NCBI RefSeq assembly: GCF_024054565.1
Contig: NZ_JAMXLR010000024.1
Span: 62,001-126,000, forward strand
Source of the DNA: Aeoliella straminimaris
GTDB taxonomy: Bacteria > Planctomycetota > Planctomycetia > Pirellulales > Lacipirellulaceae
Length of the DNA stretch: 64,000 nt
Direction of reading: 5' to 3'
Shown here one piece after another: positions 17,551 to 27,414 of this stretch (its first letter is position 1; each line of letters opens with the position of its first letter). A program made the position numbers and the translations under genes. The notes under the pieces were generated by a model. The model was not told where the DNA came from. It made no database searches and saw only the letters and a list, made by a program, of their open reading frames with translations.

Positions 17551-19056
17551 ATGGATACTTTCAGTAACGAGCCGCAGGCGAATCCCTACGAAGGATCGTC
17601 CGCCCCGCACGACCCTCACCGTTCGCCTACCGACGAACAAAGCTGGTGGCGTCGACCCGCCGGCGGCCGCGAGGTGCTGCTGGTGGCGCTGCCGCTGGTG
17701 ATCTCCAGCCTGTCCTGGACCATCATGACGTTTGTCGACCGGGTGCTCCTGAAGTGGGACTCGGGCGACGCCATGACGGCCGCCTTTGCCGCTGGCACCG
17801 TGTGGTTTTCTACGCTTTGCCTGCCACTGGGCATTGCCATGTATACCAGCACGTTCGTGTCGCAGTACTTCGGCGCCGGGCGACACGACCGCATTGGCCT
17901 GGCCGTGTGGCAGGGCGTATGGATGGCGCTGGCCGTATCGCCCATCATTCTGCTGGCGATTCCACTCGCGCCGGCCATGTTCCGCCTGGCGGATCACACA
18001 CCCGAGGTGATGGAGCTCGAGCTCATCTACTTCAAGATCCTCTGTTGGGGTGGCCCGGCGATGCTCGTGGGGCAAGCGCTGGCCGCATTCTATAGTGGCC
18101 GCGGTAAGACTAGCGTCGTAATGGTGGTCGATACGTCGGTTGCCGTGTTGAATCTGGCGCTCGACTGGGTTTGGATTTTCGGCTACCTCGGCTTCCCCGC
18201 CATGGGCATTGCCGGCGCGGCGTGGGCGACCGTCGTGTCGCTGTGGATCAAAGCCGCCATCTACGCTTACCTTGTGCTGCAGCCGCAGCATCGCGAGCAG
18301 TTTGGCACCGTCGCCGGACTGCGATTCGATTGGCCGCTATTTATTCGGCAGATCTACTACGGCGGACCGAGCGGCCTTCAGCTTGCGCTCGACATTGTCG
18401 GCTTCACCGTGTTCATCGTGCTCATTGGACGACTCGGCATTATCGAAGCCGAGGCCAGCAGCATGGCCTTTTCGGTCAGCACCCTGGCGTTCATGCCGAT
18501 CTGGGGCATGTCGATGGCCGCCAGTATTCTGGTTGGCCAACACCTGGGCGAAAATCGCGACGACCTGGCCTCCCGCGCCACCTGGACCGCGCTGACCTAC
18601 GCCCTCTGCTATATGGCGGGCATCTCGGTGCTGTACCTCGCGGTGCCTGACGTTTTCCTGATTTGGTTCTTTGCCGGCGATCGCTCGGGCGAGATGCGCG
18701 ACCAGGTTCACCCGCTAGCCGTGTCGCTTTTGCGATTCGTGGCGGCGTACAACCTGCTCGACGCGATGGGCATGATGTTCTCCAGCGCCGTCAAAGGCGC
18801 CGGCGACACTCGCTTTGTGCTGCGCGTGAGCATGGTAATGGCCACACTGCTGTCGGTGCTCAGTTGGGTGGCCGTCGAATGGCTCGAACTCGGCGTCTAC
18901 GGCTGCTGGGCCGTCATCACCCTGTGGGTGTGGGTGATGGGCATCGTGTTCCTGCTACGCTTCCTCGGCGGCAAGTGGCGCTCGATGCGCGTGATCGAAG
19001 CCGCCCCACCGGACTTGCCGGTGCAGGAACTGGAAACCGAACCAGCGGTGTCTTGA
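17551..19056 (+). CDS. MATE family efflux transporter
   Basis: 501 residues and twelve membrane helices in two related bundles, the MatE fold. Visible features are the PLVISSLSWTIMTFVDRVLL first helix, and ALAAFYSGRGKTSVVMVVD and SSAVKGAGDTRFVLRV, which are matched positions in the two halves. Such proteins export drugs or cationic metabolites in exchange for Na+ or H+. The polar N-terminus of about 40 residues contains QANPYEG, resembling the Asn-Pro-Tyr tag of other membrane proteins in this window. The ATG at 17551 is used instead of an upstream TTG at 17530. Confidence 0.9.
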   Translation: MDTFSNEPQANPYEGSSAPHDPHRSPTDEQSWWRRPAGGREVLLVALPLVISSLSWTIMTFVDRVLLKWDSGDAMTAAFAAGTVWFSTLCLPLGIAMYTSTFVSQYFGAGRHDRIGLAVWQGVWMALAVSPIILLAIPLAPAMFRLADHTPEVMELELIYFKILCWGGPAMLVGQALAAFYSGRGKTSVVMVVDTSVAVLNLALDWVWIFGYLGFPAMGIAGAAWATVVSLWIKAAIYAYLVLQPQHREQFGTVAGLRFDWPLFIRQIYYGGPSGLQLALDIVGFTVFIVLIGRLGIIEAEASSMAFSVSTLAFMPIWGMSMAASILVGQHLGENRDDLASRATWTALTYALCYMAGISVLYLAVPDVFLIWFFAGDRSGEMRDQVHPLAVSLLRFVAAYNLLDAMGMMFSSAVKGAGDTRFVLRVSMVMATLLSVLSWVAVEWLELGVYGCWAVITLWVWVMGIVFLLRFLGGKWRSMRVIEAAPPDLPVQELETEPAVS

Positions 19057-19073
19057 GCCTCGGGGGAATGAAC

Positions 19074-19139
19074 CACAGAGGGCACGGAGAGCACGAAGTG
19101 CAAGAGCAATCGACATCACCCTCCCGCTGGCGGGAGGGT
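19074..19139. repeat. phased repeat plus perfect 10-bp hairpin downstream of MATE gene
   Basis: CACAGAGGG, CACGGAGAG and CACGAAGTG form three tandem 9-base units at 19074-19100. A perfect inverted repeat follows: ACCCTCCCGC (19118-19127), a two-base loop, and GCGGGAGGGT (19130-19139). The rest of the 328-bp gap up to 19384 holds no gene that I can support; its AT-richer part near 19185-19250 may carry the promoter of the next gene. Confidence 0.6.
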
Positions 19140-19384
19140 CGGGCTCTCAGGCCCGGGGAGGTTATTTGATCTCTCTTTAAGCCGGCAGCCAGTGTATGAA
19201 TCTAGACTGGCGTGTGCTCTATTGTTCTTTCGTTGTTTCACACTAACTTCATCAATTGGACGCTATAACGACATTGACGTGCGAGTGCCGGTGGTGCTAT
19301 CAATTGTGAGCAGTCTCCCCAAGAGGAGTGGGTCTGCTCCATCATCTCTGAGCTGACCTGCAAGGATGCACAAGGTAAAAATCT

Positions 19385-20703
19385 ATGCAGAGAATCGCAA
19401 AAATTGCAGTTGCTCTACTTTTCTTCGTTGTCTTGTGTCTGTTCGGCAACTGGGGGGCTTTGGCATCTCAATACCCTCTATCGCAGGTTCTTGATGATCC
19501 GACGCCGGTCAACTTCATGCAGTTTGGCTACTCTTTGGCGATTGATGGAGAACGCGCTGTGGTTGGGGCACCTGGAGGATGTTTCGGATGTCTCCCTGGC
19601 AGATATCCGCAACCAGAGCAAGTGATCGTGTGGGATGTAACCACGGGCAGCGTGCTGAGGACGTTTGAAGGGGGGACCGACACAAGCGGCGCTTTTGGTG
19701 CATCTGTGGCGATCAATGGATTTCATGTATTGATCGGTGCACCCCGAAATGGTCCCTACGGACAAAGGGTGGGGCGGGCATTCCTCTTTGATTCTGAGAC
19801 CGGTGATCTGTTGCACACATTCGATGACCCCACGCCGACGGACGGTGGTGATCACGGAAACTCCTTCGATTTTTTTGGGAACTCCGTGGCAATGGATGAG
19901 AAGTACGTTTTAATCGGGGCTCCTAGTGATGATACGAATGGCGATTCCGTAGGCCAGGCACATCTGTTTGACATTACGACTGGCGACTTGCTGCGGACCT
20001 TCGACGATCCCACTCCGACCACCGTCGATCTCTTTGGCCACTCAGTGGCTCTCGATGGCGGCCGTGTGCTCATCGGGGCGCCCAACGATCAGACAAACGG
20101 ACCTTACGTTGGGCAGGCGCATTTGTTCGACGCCACCACCGGCAATTTGCTGCACACCTTCGACGATCCTACAGTGACATCCCGCGATCAATTTGGCGCG
20201 TCCGTGTCAATGGATGGCGACCGTATTTTGGTCGGGGCACCCTATGATGACACTTCCGGACCGAATGTCGGACAGGTTCACTTGTTTGATGCCTTGACGG
20301 GCATGCTCATTCGGACTTTCGACGACCCCACACCCTACGTAGAAGACAACTTCGGTGGGGCTGTGACGCTCGAAGGCTCCAATGTTTTGGTCGGAAGGTG
20401 GTTGAGTCGCACCTGGCCCAACCACAATCCAGGCGAGCTTGGACGCCGCTTTTATTCGATGCGACCAATGGCAGTGTGCTCAATGATTTCGATGATCTTC
20501 CTGAAGGGGGTGCAGGTACATGGTCCATAGCTATGGACCAAAAATCTGTACTGATTGGATCGCCCTATCACACGGTGGACGGCATCTGGTCTGGCCAGGC
20601 CTACCTTTACACCATCGTTCCCGAGCCAATGTCCATCACGCTAGCAGGCCTCGGTTTTGTAGCCCTCGGATTCGCCGTTTGCCGGCGGCGTTCACGCAGC
20701 TAG
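19385..20703 (+). pseudogene. PEP-CTERM FG-GAP-like seven-blade beta-propeller protein, frameshifted
   Basis: A signal peptide (about residues 1-28) precedes repeated units of about 60 residues with the pattern FGxSVAxDGxxVLIGAP...GQAHLFDxTTGxLLxTFDDP, an FG-GAP-like beta-propeller. Six blades are read from 19385. In blade six the frame breaks at about 20385-20440. Its LFDATNGSVLNDFDD strand, a seventh blade and the C-terminal VPEP...LAGLGFVALGFAVCRRRSRS sorting signal continue in another frame, ending at 20703. The net change is equivalent to losing one base. Left alone, the first frame stops at 20530 without an anchor. It could be a real pseudogene or a sequencing error. Intact, it would be a secreted, membrane-sorted propeller protein of unknown ligand. 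Confidence 0.75.
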
Positions 20704-20707
20704 AGCC

Positions 20708-23032
20708 CTACTTCACCTCCACCACCACCTTCTCAATCTCGCCGGTGAACTTGAACGGCGGCTTGTAGTCGAACGTCACCGGCTGTCCGGAGTCTTCACC
20801 GATTCCAAATGAGTCGAGACCGAATCGAATCCCGACCGTCTCCTCCATCTTTGCCTCGGCCACTTTCTTGCCGCCGACAGACAGAGTGACCGCTGCGGGG
20901 CCGCCTGGTTCTTTCCCTTGAAAATCAAAATCGACCGTCACCACTGACTCGCCCGCGGGTAAAGGACCATCCCCTCTGAGGATGGTATGCTTTTCAAAAA
21001 AGTTGTAGTCGAACACTGGGACACCGTCGTCCAGATACAGGACGAGCCCGGCAGCCACGCCGCCGAACGCCAGAACCACACCTTCGGTGTCCTCGCCCTC
21101 GGTCTTGATGTTCGCGGTCAGCGTCCACGATTTGTTCTTCATCGGCGGTGCCGCGGGTTCCGCGATGCGCGTCGCCCCCGCGGCATACGTGTAGGTCTTG
21201 GGATTTTCGACCGAACCCGGGACGGGTGGTTTGGGTTCTGCGAGTCGTCCTGCGCCTCGGTCGTCCAGCGGGTACAGTCCCTTCTTTTCGGCCACCTCGG
21301 CGAACAGGGCCTTCAACTCAGCCAGCTTGCCGGGCATTTGCTCTGCCAGGTCATTCGATTCGCTGAAGTCCTCTTTCAGGTTGTACAGTTCCCACTGGTC
21401 TTTCTCCCAGTTGCCGGGCGCGTAATCCTGACGCCAGGGGAACGTGTGCTGCGCGTTGGCTTTCCAGCCGTCGTGGTAGATCGAGCGGTTACTGAATACC
21501 TCGAAGTATTGCTGGTCGCGGCCTTCGAAATCTGGGTCGCTGAAACTGGCCAGGAACGACTTGCCCGCCAGCGGTTTTTGCTCAAAGCCATTCACCTCTT
21601 CGGGCATGGGGATGTGGGCGGCTTCCAGAATCGTCGGCACCACGTCCACCAAGTGCAGGAAAGCGTCGCGCGGCTTGTCGTCCGGCTTGATCCGTGCGGG
21701 CCAACTGATGACCATCGGGTTGCGGGTGCCGCCCAGGTGACTGGCAACCTGCTTGACCCACTGGAACGGTGTGTTGCCCGCCCAGGCCCAACCCGTGGGG
21801 TAATGGGGTTCCGACTCGGGGCCGCCCAGCTTGTCGATATTCGCGAGGATGTCTTCGATGGAGGTTGTCAGCGAGTTGAATCCTTTGATCTCGTTCAGCG
21901 TGCCATCAGCACCTCCTTCGGACGAAGCGCCATTGTCTCCCACGATGTAGATCACCATGGTGTTTTCGGCATCGGGAAGTTCCTTCACGGCGTCCAGCAG
22001 TCGACCGATCTCCTGGTCGGTGAACGCGAAGTATCCCGCAAAGTTTTCCATGAAAGCACAGTAGAGTTTCTTTTGCTCGTCGTTCAGAGAGTCCCACTCT
22101 GGTACCCAATCCGGGCGCGGAGTCAGCTTCGTGCCCGCGGGAATGATCCCTTGCTCAAGCTGATTCTGGTAAACCATCTCGCGGTACTTTTCCCAGCCCA
22201 TATCGAACTTGCCCTTGAACTTGTCACGCCATTCTTGGGTCACATGATGCGGGGCGTGCATTGCGCCGGGGGCGAAGTACATGAAGAACGGCTTATTGGG
22301 GGCGACCGTTTTGGCGAACTTCATCCGCGCGATGGCCTTGTCGGTCATGTCGGTCATGAAGTGGTAGCCTTCCTCGGGCGACTTCTCTTGCTCGATCGGC
22401 GTCGTGTTCTCGTACAGCACGGGATAGAACTGGTGGGTCTCGCCGCCGATAAAGCCATAGAAGTACTCGAAGCCCATGCCGGTCGGCCAGCGATCGAAGG
22501 GACCCGCGACCGTGGTCTCCCAGTCGGGCGTGTTGTGATTCTTACCGTACCACCAGGTGTTGTAACCGTTGTCCTTCAATATCTCGCCGATGGTGGCCGT
22601 TTCCTTCGGCAGCATCGTCGAGTAGTTAGGGAATCCAGTGGCCCACTCCATCAGGAATCCGTTGCCACACTCATGGTGATTGCGCCCCGTGAGCAGGGCG
22701 GCCCGCGATGGTCCACAAATGGCCGTGGTGTGGAAGCGGTTGAACTTGATGCCCTCGCCAGCGAGCTTGTCGAGATGCGGCGTGGGGATCAATCCGCCGA
22801 AAGTCGAAGTTTGACCGAAGCCAACATCGTCCAGCAAAATTACGATCACGTTCGGCGCGCCCTCGGGTGCCGAAGGTGGTTCCTGCCAGTCGGATTCCGA
22901 TTCCTTGTAGGTTTTGCCGATCTTGCCCTCGAACGGCGCAAGCTCCATAGGCAGCTTGGTCCGATCGGGTTCGGCGGAGACCGCCGCAGTCGAGACGATC
23001 GTGAATATCAGCAACAGGGCGGAGCGTGACAT
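20708..23032 (-). CDS. secreted arylsulfatase (type I sulfatase)
   Basis: 774 residues. A signal peptide (about 1-20) leads into a sulfatase domain with the metal-binding LLDDVGFGQ (Asp68, Asp69) and the formylglycine motif [12 protein letters not shown] with Cys106, so it needs a formylglycine-generating enzyme, not seen in the window. The mid-part with DWVPEWDSL...[24 protein letters not shown] resembles Pseudomonas-type arylsulfatase. The C-terminal 170 residues form an extra beta-rich domain. Its stop is four bases from that of the convergent propeller gene. A second, broken sulfatase of the same type lies just upstream. The substrate is unknown; sulfated algal polysaccharides or aryl sulfates are usual. 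Confidence 0.93.
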   Translation of the reverse strand: MSRSALLLIFTIVSTAAVSAEPDRTKLPMELAPFEGKIGKTYKESESDWQEPPSAPEGAPNVIVILLDDVGFGQTSTFGGLIPTPHLDKLAGEGIKFNRFHTTAICGPSRAALLTGRNHHECGNGFLMEWATGFPNYSTMLPKETATIGEILKDNGYNTWWYGKNHNTPDWETTVAGPFDRWPTGMGFEYFYGFIGGETHQFYPVLYENTTPIEQEKSPEEGYHFMTDMTDKAIARMKFAKTVAPNKPFFMYFAPGAMHAPHHVTQEWRDKFKGKFDMGWEKYREMVYQNQLEQGIIPAGTKLTPRPDWVPEWDSLNDEQKKLYCAFMENFAGYFAFTDQEIGRLLDAVKELPDAENTMVIYIVGDNGASSEGGADGTLNEIKGFNSLTTSIEDILANIDKLGGPESEPHYPTGWAWAGNTPFQWVKQVASHLGGTRNPMVISWPARIKPDDKPRDAFLHLVDVVPTILEAAHIPMPEEVNGFEQKPLAGKSFLASFSDPDFEGRDQQYFEVFSNRSIYHDGWKANAQHTFPWRQDYAPGNWEKDQWELYNLKEDFSESNDLAEQMPGKLAELKALFAEVAEKKGLYPLDDRGAGRLAEPKPPVPGSVENPKTYTYAAGATRIAEPAAPPMKNKSWTLTANIKTEGEDTEGVVLAFGGVAAGLVLYLDDGVPVFDYNFFEKHTILRGDGPLPAGESVVTVDFDFQGKEPGGPAAVTLSVGGKKVAEAKMEETVGIRFGLDSFGIGEDSGQPVTFDYKPPFKFTGEIEKVVVEVK

Positions 23033-23112
23033 CGTAAGGACTCCCTTGAATGGTATGTAGAGAGACGCCCCAGAGGGCGTCTCTTGGATGATTGACCAGA
23101 CAGTTTGATCAA

Positions 23113-25481
23113 CTACTCAACGAGTGCAGTCGTTACACTTTCTATCTCTTGATTGAAGACGAAAGGTGCCTTGTAGTCCTTGCTCACTGCGCCGCCTTCG
23201 TCCTCGCCGACACCGACACCGTCGTCCAGGGAGAACATCACGGCGATGGTGTTGGGGATCAGTTTTTCGGCTGCGAGCTTCCCGTTGACATACAGGTAGG
23301 CGTGCCCGCCTTTGCCCAAGCCGTTGATGTTCCCTTCCCCTCCCTTGCCATCTTCGTCATAGCGGAACTTGACGGTAATTTCGTTCTCACCCTCTTTGAG
23401 TGGGACATCGCTGCTGACCTTTGTGTACTCGTAGCTCAGCCAGTTGTATTCGAAGATGGGCTTCCCATCTTTGACATACAGCGACCAGCCCGCGAAGTTG
23501 CCACCTTGCGCGATGATCACCCCGTTGGTGTTGGCCACGTCGTCGGTGTGGATGATCGCGTTGATATCGAAAGACCTGTTCTTGATGTTCAGGAACGAGT
23601 TTTCCGGGATGCCCTGGGCGCCGGCATACAGTGTCAGGCTTTTCTTGCCGAACAGTGCATCCGGGCGGCCGGCGGTTTCGGCATTCATGCGCTCCAGGCT
23701 TCTGTCGTCGATCGGGTAGACGTGGTACTTCTCCGCCTCCTCGTCAAACAGCTCCTGCATTTCTTTAAGCTTCTCGGGATTTTTCGCGGCTAGATCATTC
23801 GCGAGGGCCCAGTCCTTCGTGGTATCGAACAGTTCCCACTTGTCGTTCTGCAGCGTGTTGAAAACCTTGGTGTCCTCCCACAGGGGAAAGTGCACCACGC
23901 GGGCCAGCCAGCCATCGTGGTAGATGCCCCGGTTGCCGCCCAGTTCGAAGTATTGCGTTGTGTGCTTGCTTTTGGCGTCGGCATCCTTGAAGGTATCGGC
24001 GAAACTGACACCTGCCATGGGGATCTGCTCAACCCCCTCTACGAGGTCGGGTTCCGGCAGGTCGGCCACATCGAGAATCGTCGGCGCCACATCGATAACG
24101 TGCGTCCACTGCTCCCGCAGGGATTTTTCCCCCTGCCGGATTCCCTTGGGCCAGCTCACCACCATGCCGTTGCGACTGCCGCCGTAGTCGGATGCCATGC
24201 CCTTGTTCCAGGCAAAGGGCGTATCGCCGGCGATGGACCAGCCCGCCGCGTAGTGGCCGAAGCTGTCCTCTCCACCCAGCTCGTCGATGTTCTCTAGCAC
24301 GAACTGCGGGTCTTCCTCGACGCCGTTGTAGAATGCCAGAGAATTAAGGCTGCCGTTACGGTTGCCCTCGCCGCTCGCGCCGTTATCGCCAACGATGTAG
24401 AAGATCAGGGTGTTATCGAACTCGCCGTTTTTCTTCAGCGTTTCGATGATTCGCCCGATCTCATGATCGGTGTGCGCCAGGTAGCCTGCGTAGACCTCCA
24501 TCTGACGTTCGAAAATCTTCTTCTCGTCAGCGGTTAGGGAGTCCCAGCGCGGGACCCTGTCGGGCATGGGGGGCAAGACGGTGTCCTGGGGAATAATGCC
24601 GGCCGCTTTCTGTCGCTCGAACGTCTGCTCCCGCAGTTTATCCCAGCCCATCGAAAACTTGCCTTTAAATCGGTCGATCCATTCCCGCGGAGCCTGGTGA
24701 GGCGCGTGTACGGCCCCGGGGGCATAATAGATGAAGAAGGGCTTGTCAGGGTTGTAGCTTTTCTGGAGGTTCAACCACTGAATGGTCTGGTCTGTCATGT
24801 CGGTGGTGAAGTGGTACCCCTCCTCTCTTGGCGTCTTGATGCGGGTCATGCCGTCGACAAGCACCGGCTGAAACTGGTCCGTCTCACCACCGAAAAAGCC
24901 ATAAACCTGTCGAAGCCCACCTGCCCGGGCCACAGCGTCCGGTTGCCGGCCGGGCCCGTTTCCCAGGGCGGGATTTCGTGGTTCTTGCCGAACATCGCCG
25001 AGGAATAGCCGTTGTAGCGCAGGATCTTGGGCAGCGCCGCGATGTAGTTTGGGCGCACCCCCGTATTGCCGGGAAAGGTCGTCGACGTCTCGGCGATGGA
25101 GCCCATGTTGTTCTGGTGATGGTTCCGCCCCGTCAGCAGCGCCGTACGCGTTGCCGAGCACACCGCCGTGGTGTGGAACTGGTTGTAGACCAAGCCGTCT
25201 TCGGCAAGTGCCCCGAGCGTGGGCATGTCCACGGCGCCGCTATAAAGCGATGACTGGCTGAAGCCGACATCATCCAGCAGAAGGATCAGCACGTTGGGTG
25301 CGTCCTCGGGCGCGGCCAAGCGCAGCTTTTGACTGGGCCGGTCCACGTTTCGCACATCCAGCTCCGAGTAGGTCGGGGGCTCGACATCCGGAATCGGCAG
25401 CTGGGTTCTATCTGGTGTTTGTGCAGCAGCCAGGCAAGGTACCAGTGCTGCGAGGATGGCTAGCGCTATTTTGAAGCGCAT
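23113..25481 (-). pseudogene. second secreted arylsulfatase, disrupted by a one-base deletion
   Basis: Two frames together make one sulfatase of about 790 residues. The first part (25481 down to about 24905) has a signal peptide, the LLLDDVGFSQ metal site, and the active-site motif CSATRTALLTGR with Cys108; Ala replaces the usual Pro. The second part continues with YGFFGGETDQFQPVL, the WDSLTADEK segment and the same beta-rich C-terminal domain as the neighbour, to the stop at 23113. On the coding strand the junction reads TTTAT where TTTTAT would restore the frame, so one base is missing in the A-run at 24903-24905. It is a paralogue of the sulfatase at 20708. True inactivation and sequencing error cannot be told apart here. 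Confidence 0.85.
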
Positions 25482-25842
25482 AGTTAGAAACCTCCAGAGG
25501 TTGAGCTAGATAACTCAGACGAGTAGAGCGGCCTTCGGCCGGCATATGTAGCTTAGCTGTCTTTCTGGTGGTTGAGGACTAGTTAATCCGACAAAAACAG
25601 CTGTATCGATAACGTCTTAGCGAACTGGCAAACTGGTACTGTAGGCAGAGGCGACGATTTGCCAACTCCCTGATGGTAACTCGTTACTACGACGGTGGTT
25701 GGGGCGACGCCGGCAGGAGCGATTCCGCGGAGTGCATGTAGGTGGCTCAGTGGTCAGTTAGACGGACGCTTACCGGATTTCTAATGATCGGATATGGTTG
25801 CATGACGGTAACTATCGCCACTTGTGTTAAGGAATACAGAAG
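25482..25842. other. intergenic region between divergent genes
   Basis: No gene is seen between the second sulfatase and the DinB-like gene. A small perfect hairpin, CGGCC (25529-25533), loop TTC, GGCCG (25537-25541), lies about 50 bases upstream of the sulfatase start. Promoters for both divergent genes should lie here, but I could not place them. Confidence 0.4.
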
Positions 25843-26334
25843 ATGAACGCCAATCAGGCCATCGCCGCCACGCTCGATACCAGCAACTTTGTGCTGAACT
25901 CCTACTTTAGCGACCTGACGGACGAGGAGTTGATCTCAACACCGGCCGAGGGCTGCAACCCGTTGGCCTGGCAGTTGGGGCATTTGATTACCTCCGAGTG
26001 TCGGATGTTGGACATGCTCGTGCCCGGCAGTGCTCCCGAACTGCCCGAAGGCTTCGCCGACAAACACTCCAAGGAGCAGTCTGGCAACCTCGACCTGGCA
26101 AATTACTACACCAAGCAGGAGTACCAGGACCTGTTCGAGAAAGTGCACACGGCGAGCAAAGCGGCGCTGGAGAAAGTGACTGAGGATGAGCTCGATGCGC
26201 CGGCACCCGAGGCGTTCCGACAGCTGTTTCCCACCACCGGCGCCGTGTGGATTTTGCTTGCCATGCACGGCATGATGCACGCCGGGCAGTTTGTGCCGGT
26301 GCGACGGAAGTTGGGAAAGCCGGTGGTGATCTAA
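25843..26334 (+). CDS. DinB-like four-helix-bundle protein
   Basis: 163 residues with the DinB/YfiT-type layout: NPLAWQLGHLITSECRML gives the first metal-ligand histidine (His47), and MHGMMHAGQFVPVRR near the C-terminus gives His142 and His146. The three histidines match the metal site of the family, which includes thiol-dependent S-transferases for bacillithiol or mycothiol and many uncharacterised stress proteins. The ATG has AAGGA at good spacing. It stands alone and is followed by a strong hairpin shared with the convergent ATP-grasp gene. The thiol cosubstrate is unknown. Confidence 0.85.
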   Translation: MNANQAIAATLDTSNFVLNSYFSDLTDEELISTPAEGCNPLAWQLGHLITSECRMLDMLVPGSAPELPEGFADKHSKEQSGNLDLANYYTKQEYQDLFEKVHTASKAALEKVTEDELDAPAPEAFRQLFPTTGAVWILLAMHGMMHAGQFVPVRRKLGKPVVI

Positions 26335-26352
26335 ATTCAATGACGAATGTCG

Positions 26353-26396
26353 AAGTACCCAATGACCAATGCCCAAGCATTGGTCATTGGGTACTT
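26353..26396. terminator. perfect 20-bp stem hairpin between convergent genes
   Basis: A perfect inverted repeat: left arm 26353-26372, loop CCAA at 26373-26376, right arm 26377-26396. It lies 18 bases after the DinB-like stop and 5 bases from the end of the convergent ATP-grasp gene. Its position suits a bidirectional transcription terminator, though there is no long T-run. It may also be a mobile palindromic repeat. Confidence 0.7.
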
Positions 26397-26401
26397 GGTC
26401 A

Positions 26402-27307
26402 TCATTGTTCCAACCAACGCGCAATCTCCTCGGCCATCACTACCGCGGCCGGTGGATGCAGCCGTAGCCACAGTTCCGGCTCCACGAGTTCCAGTTCCAT
26501 CACAGCGGCGTGGCCCTCGGCGTCCTGGACCATATCAACGCGTCCGTAGACGGGCAATTCGTCGCAGGCGGCCATGGCCTCGTGGGCCAGTTCGATCTGC
26601 TCGGGCGTTGGCGCATACAACTCGACGGTGCCGCCGTGGTCGTCCTGCACGCGGAAGTCGCCCGGCTTGGCTCGCTTGCGTACCGCGTGTGTGTAGCGGC
26701 CGCCGAACATCATCAGGGTGTCCTCACCCTGCTCGACGATCGACTGTTTGAAGGGTTGCAGCAGGAACGACTCGTGCTCCAGCAGCGGTGCCAGTACCGC
26801 GTCGATTTCTCTAGCGTTCGATGCGTCAACACGATAGGTATGCCGCGCACCGCCCGAGATGCAGGGTTTTACTACGGCCTGCTGCCAACCGGTTTCGTCG
26901 AGTAGCGCCGCCAGTTGCACCGAAGTCTCGCGCTCGATGAATCGCGAAGGCACAATCCGCACGCCCCGCTGCTCGAGATCGGCCAGGTAGTGCTTGTCCA
27001 TGTTCCAATCGAGTGTCGCGGGCGGATTGCAGACCTGGGTAGCCTGCTGCACCCGATCGAGCCACGCCTGGAACTCATCGAAGCGATCGAAGTAGTCCCA
27101 AGTCGAGCGAATCACCGCGCAGCGAAACTGCGACCAGTCGACCGACGGATCGCTCCAACTGACCCGCATTGAGGAGAGATCGAGCCGCGCGAGCGCCTCG
27201 CTCAGCAGACGATCTTCATCGAGGATGTTTTGCAGATACCAATCGCCCGCGGCCGCCTCGGTGGCGGTATAGCGATCTTCGGTGACGAGGGCGACGAGGG
27301 TGGTCAT
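26402..27307 (-). CDS. ATP-grasp domain protein
   Basis: 301 residues. The central and C-terminal parts look like an ATP-grasp fold: QAVVKPCISGGARHTYRV (phosphate-binding loop with the ATP lysine), FLLQPFKQSIVEQGEDTLMMFGG, and the metal-binding end VDMVQDAEGHAAVMELELVEPELWL. The N-terminal part (IRSTWDYFDRFDEFQAWLD, CNPPATLDWNMDKHYLADLEQRG) resembles stand-alone ATP-grasp ligases near the RimK and DcsG (O-ureidoserine cycloligase) group. It would couple ATP hydrolysis to formation of a C-N bond, but the substrate is unknown. The kinase-TIR gene lies upstream on the same strand, separated by a palindromic repeat. Confidence 0.75.
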   Translation of the reverse strand: MTTLVALVTEDRYTATEAAAGDWYLQNILDEDRLLSEALARLDLSSMRVSWSDPSVDWSQFRCAVIRSTWDYFDRFDEFQAWLDRVQQATQVCNPPATLDWNMDKHYLADLEQRGVRIVPSRFIERETSVQLAALLDETGWQQAVVKPCISGGARHTYRVDASNAREIDAVLAPLLEHESFLLQPFKQSIVEQGEDTLMMFGGRYTHAVRKRAKPGDFRVQDDHGGTVELYAPTPEQIELAHEAMAACDELPVYGRVDMVQDAEGHAAVMELELVEPELWLRLHPPAAVVMAEEIARWLEQ

Positions 27308-27340
27308 TTATGTTTTGCGAGGTAGCCGGCTTTGTTTTCT

Positions 27341-27391
27341 GACAGGATCGACCGGATTCAAGTCCATCCCGTCAATCCTGTAAATCCCGTC
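27341..27391. repeat. imperfect palindrome of 9-base units
   Basis: GACAGGATCGACCGGATT (27341-27358) is an imperfect inverted copy of AATCCTGTAAATCCCGTC (27374-27391). Each arm is two 9-base units (GGAT.., AATCC..). It lies between the kinase-TIR gene and the ATP-grasp gene and may end transcription of the former. Confidence 0.6.
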
Positions 27392-27414
27392 TCTTCCCAA
27401 TGGCGAAATCACTG

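Noticed and set aside
20987..23029. 680-residue plus-strand frame opposite the first sulfatase
   Set aside because: Antisense shadow caused by codon bias of a conserved secreted enzyme.
24880..24920. Programmed frameshift in the second sulfatase
   Set aside because: No slippery heptamer or downstream structure is evident, the intact paralogue needs none, and a single missing base in a homopolymer explains the break.
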